From the NCBI RefSeq assembly GCF_039541075.1, contig NZ_BAABFN010000001.1:620001-684000 (forward strand): a stretch of 64,000 nt of DNA, given 5' to 3'. Positions within the stretch are counted from its first letter, which is position 1; each line of letters opens with the position of its first letter. A program made the translations under genes and the position numbers. Shown piece by piece: positions 61,472-64,000 of this stretch. Under the pieces are notes generated by a model. It had not been told where the DNA came from. It saw only the letters and a program-made list of their open reading frames with translations, and made no database searches. Source of the DNA: Compostibacter hankyongensis (lineage in GTDB: Bacteria; Bacteroidota; Bacteroidia; Chitinophagales; Chitinophagaceae).

Positions 61472-62857
61472 TCAATTGGTTTTCTTCCAGTAATGCTCGA
61501 TCTGTTCGAGTGATTTGCCTTTTGTTTCGGGCAAGAGCTTAAAGACGGTTATAAAGGCGATCAGGCAGAATAAGCCAAAGAACCAGAAGGTGCTGTAGGT
61601 CCCCCATGCTTTTAAAAGTATGGGTGTCAGCTGCCCGACGATGGTATCGGCTACCCACATCGTCATGATGCTTACGGCCATGGCCCTGCCCCGGATGGCG
61701 TTCGGAAATATTTCGGAAGCCACCACGAACTTTAACGGGCCGATGGAGAATGCGAAGCAGGCGAGGAAGGCGAGCACGCACAGCAGCAGCCAGATGCTGG
61801 CCGTGGCGCCGGTAAAAAAGCACAGGCCGGTCAGGAACAGCATAACGGTGGCGCCTGCCGTCCCGATCAGATACAGGGGGCGTCTGCCCAGGCTGTCCAC
61901 CTTCCAGATGGCGATCAGGGTAAACAGCATGTTCGCCACCCCGAAGATGATCTGGCTGAGCAATGAATTGCTGAGCGAGATGCCTGCGTTGTTCAGGATG
62001 GTGGGGCCGTAATAAATAATGGCATTTATTCCGCTGAACTGGGAAAACAAGGGAAGCAGGATACCCAGGAGCATGGCCTTGCGCATGGCCGGGGAAAAGA
62101 GGGTGCGATACGAGGCCGTCTCTTCGGTAAGACTTTGCCGGATCTGCCCGGTATCCCGGATGGCGTCGTCTTCGCCGGTTATTTTGGCCAGGATGTCCTT
62201 TCCCTGATTGAACCTACCCTTTTGTATCAGCCAGCGCGGACTTTCGGGAACCAGAAACAGCCCGGTCAGAAACAGCAGGGCCGGAAAAACCCCGATGCCA
62301 AACATGCCTCTCCATACCTCGCCGACAAAAAGCCGGTTAAAGAGACTGTCGGCGGCATCTTTGTTTAGCGAAAAGCTCAGCAGCCCGGCATTGGTCAGGT
62401 AGGCTACCAGAATGCCGAAGGTCAGCGCAAACTGGTAGTAGGTGACCAGCCGGCCCCTTACCCGGGCCGGAGCTATTTCCGATATGTACAGGGGTACCAC
62501 GTTGGAGGCGATCCCGATGCCGATGCCCCCGACGAGGCGGGCGGCGATGATCCAGGACAGAGAGGGCAGCAGGGCGCATCCCAGGGCCGACAGCAGGAAA
62601 AGCGAGGCCGACAGCATGAGCAGCTTCTTCCGTCCGAACCGGTCGCTCAGCTCTCCTGAAAAGGCCACGCCCGTAATGCAGCCCACCAGCGCCGAAGATA
62701 CGAACCACCCCTGCTGGACGGCGGATAATGAAAACTGCTGCTGCACCAGGGGCAGCACGCCGGATATTACGGCCATGTCGAAGCCGAAGAGCAGACCGCC
62801 CAGCGACGCTACAACGGTTATGCCCAGAAGATAGATGTTTCTTTTCCCTTTATCCAT
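61472..62857 (-). CDS. Sugar porter family MFS transporter
   Basis: A 461-residue, 12-helix inner-membrane carrier of the sugar porter family (XylE/GalP type). The family signatures are GELSDRFGRKKLLML in the first loop, LVPESPRWLIQKGR after helix 6, and LLPETKGKSLEQIE at the C-terminal end. It would take up a hexose, likely mannose given the context, by proton symport. It lies 66 nt before the ROK kinase gene and 35 nt after the second GH92 gene. Confidence 0.93.
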   Translation of the reverse strand: MDKGKRNIYLLGITVVASLGGLLFGFDMAVISGVLPLVQQQFSLSAVQQGWFVSSALVGCITGVAFSGELSDRFGRKKLLMLSASLFLLSALGCALLPSLSWIIAARLVGGIGIGIASNVVPLYISEIAPARVRGRLVTYYQFALTFGILVAYLTNAGLLSFSLNKDAADSLFNRLFVGEVWRGMFGIGVFPALLFLTGLFLVPESPRWLIQKGRFNQGKDILAKITGEDDAIRDTGQIRQSLTEETASYRTLFSPAMRKAMLLGILLPLFSQFSGINAIIYYGPTILNNAGISLSNSLLSQIIFGVANMLFTLIAIWKVDSLGRRPLYLIGTAGATVMLFLTGLCFFTGATASIWLLLCVLAFLACFAFSIGPLKFVVASEIFPNAIRGRAMAVSIMTMWVADTIVGQLTPILLKAWGTYSTFWFFGLFCLIAFITVFKLLPETKGKSLEQIEHYWKKTN

Positions 62858-62892
62858 GATCGTCGGTTAGTGTTTGCTGCTGAACCTGAAAG

Positions 62893-64000
62893 CTATTTTC
62901 TGCGGGACATCGAAGGAGGAGCGTCCTGCGGACCGCTGCCCCATTTTTTGTTGGGTTCCGGTCCCATCTCGAGCACCAGCTTCCCGCCGTCTACCAGGTC
63001 GGAATGATAGAACCAGGGCTTGTTCAGCGGCTTCCCGTCCAGGATGGCCGACTGGATATAGCGGTTCGTATCAGAGGTATTCCTGGCCTCTATTACAAAG
63101 GTCTTCCCCGAATAATATTTGTTATCGAGGTGTATGGTGATCTTGTCAAAGATCGGGCTTCCGATCTCGTAGAAAGGTTTTGCCGAAGCGCCTCCGTCGG
63201 TTTCAAATAATCCCATGGCGCTCATGACGAACCAGGCTCCCATCTGGCCCTCGTCCTCATCGCCCAGCCATCCGTGGTAAGGCGTGGAGCCGTAGTATTT
63301 GTTCATGATCTCGCGTGTCCATTTCTGGGTGAGCCAGGGCTTGCCCGAATAGTTGAACAGCCATGCCGCTTCCATATTGGGCTGGTTGCCGTGGTTGATG
63401 GGAACAAGATCATAGAGATCGCCTTCGGCATTAAAATCGTACCGGGCCGATTTCTTAAACCCTTCGTCCAGCCGGTTGTTGAATTCGTCCTGGCCCATGA
63501 GGTTGATGATGCCCTGCACATCGTGGGGATTGAAGAAGCTGTATTGCCAGGCGTTCCCTTCCAGGTATCCGGGGCCGTTAAAGCTGGTGCAGCAGTAAGG
63601 CGTCCAGTCTTTTACCCAGCTGCCGTCCCGGTTTTTCATCCGCACATATTTTACCGAGGGATCAAATACGTTTTTATAGTTTCCGGCGCGCCTGATAAAT
63701 GTCTTGTACTCCCGGGTTTTACCCAGCGCTTTTGCCATTTCGGCCACGCACCAGTCGTCATACGCATACTCAAGCGTATTGGAGACCTGTCCTTCTTCGT
63801 TGGGCACATAGCCGAGCTTGAGGTAGGATTCATAATATTTATTCCCGGCAAAGCCGCCCTCTTTTGTCCGGATGCCCGGCGTGGTCTGCTGGTGGATCAT
63901 GGCCTTAAATGCCAGGGGTACATCAAAATCACGTATACCCTTCTGATAAGCGCTTACCATCAGCGATATTTCGTGGGATGCCTCCATGATGCCCGAGTAT
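62893..64000 (-). CDS. GH92 family alpha-mannosidase, 5' end beyond the window
   Basis: At least 369 residues of a second GH92 protein; the reading frame stays open to the window edge (YSGI precedes the first in-window Met), so the N-terminal half is missing. Visible conserved parts are FKAMIHQQTTPG, NAWQYSFFNPHDVQGI, FNYSGKPWLTQKW, and DEDEGQMGAWFVMSAMGLF near the C-terminus. It belongs to the same family as the copy at 58108-60471 but the middle regions differ, suggesting distinct linkage preferences. It precedes the sugar porter gene. Confidence 0.92.
   Translation of the reverse strand, partial: YSGIMEASHEISLMVSAYQKGIRDFDVPLAFKAMIHQQTTPGIRTKEGGFAGNKYYESYLKLGYVPNEEGQVSNTLEYAYDDWCVAEMAKALGKTREYKTFIRRAGNYKNVFDPSVKYVRMKNRDGSWVKDWTPYCCTSFNGPGYLEGNAWQYSFFNPHDVQGIINLMGQDEFNNRLDEGFKKSARYDFNAEGDLYDLVPINHGNQPNMEAAWLFNYSGKPWLTQKWTREIMNKYYGSTPYHGWLGDEDEGQMGAWFVMSAMGLFETDGGASAKPFYEIGSPIFDKITIHLDNKYYSGKTFVIEARNTSDTNRYIQSAILDGKPLNKPWFYHSDLVDGGKLVLEMGPEPNKKWGSGPQDAPPSMSRRK

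Overview
The window comes from the chromosome of a Bacteroidota bacterium, most likely of the Chitinophagaceae/Chitinophagales type. The support is a SusC/SusD pair, several promoters of the Bacteroidota form (TTG, about 20 nt, TAnnTTTG) in place of E. coli-type -35/-10 boxes, GH92 alpha-mannosidases, a bifunctional RhaEW-type rhamnulose-phosphate aldolase/dehydrogenase, and moderate GC content. No rRNA, tRNA, CRISPR array, insertion sequence or prophage was seen. Almost all of the DNA is coding, and most genes sit in short same-strand operons.

Layout. 1-720: a DUF6364-type antitoxin/PIN toxin pair. 798-5580: housekeeping genes (Xaa-Pro aminopeptidase, PssA, PurS, RsmI, GlnRS). 5649-12773: an AraC regulator diverging from an SLC45-like sugar transporter and a SusC/SusD pair with no glycosidase. 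12770-17917: a convergent five-gene operon reading DUF1080 hydrolase, Gfo/Idh/MocA oxidoreductase, FucP-type permease, ROK kinase, NagB. 18098-19783: a flavin monooxygenase. 20024-27597: an L-rhamnose operon (rhaEW, rhaI, kinase, rhaT) with a divergent GntR regulator. 27745-36204: sugar-related single genes (DUF4350-like protein, aldose epimerase, glycerate kinase), a radical SAM protein, a beta-propeller lipoprotein, a sterol desaturase-type hydroxylase and tandem NagX-like membrane acyltransferases. 36263-40581: an ABC-F ATPase and the GDP-fucose genes fcl and gmd. 40712-43044: a MerR/B12-binding regulator, an ECF sigma factor and a SatP-type acetate carrier. 43352-49725: enoyl-CoA hydratase, fumarase, a cytochrome c, an outer-membrane protein, a DJ-1/PfpI protein, an acidic protein and RmuC. 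49827-54325: two exported Gfo/Idh/MocA oxidoreductases and a CPA1 antiporter. 54381-58101: a cluster of small detoxification-type proteins with a divergent GlxA-like regulator. 58108-64000: an operon with two GH92 mannosidases, a ROK kinase and a sugar porter, cut by the window end.

The genes point to a scavenger of plant and fungal polysaccharides. Separate modules handle rhamnose, mannosides, and probably an amino sugar or an oxidatively processed glycoside.

The most unusual non-coding content is two families of dispersed intergenic repeats. One is a purine-rich AAAGGTGAAAGG family that sits on gene 3' ends and supplies the last codons and stop of glnS, fcl and the enoyl-CoA hydratase gene. 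The other is a mosaic family with a 51-nt core of inverted arms and a 32-nt module, found in the rha operon, the gmd-fcl gap and upstream of fumC. The most unusual gene arrangement is the MerR-B12/ECF sigma pair, which lacks neighbouring carotenoid genes and has a strong dyad directly against the sigma factor start codon. Everything was read by eye; no database search was run.
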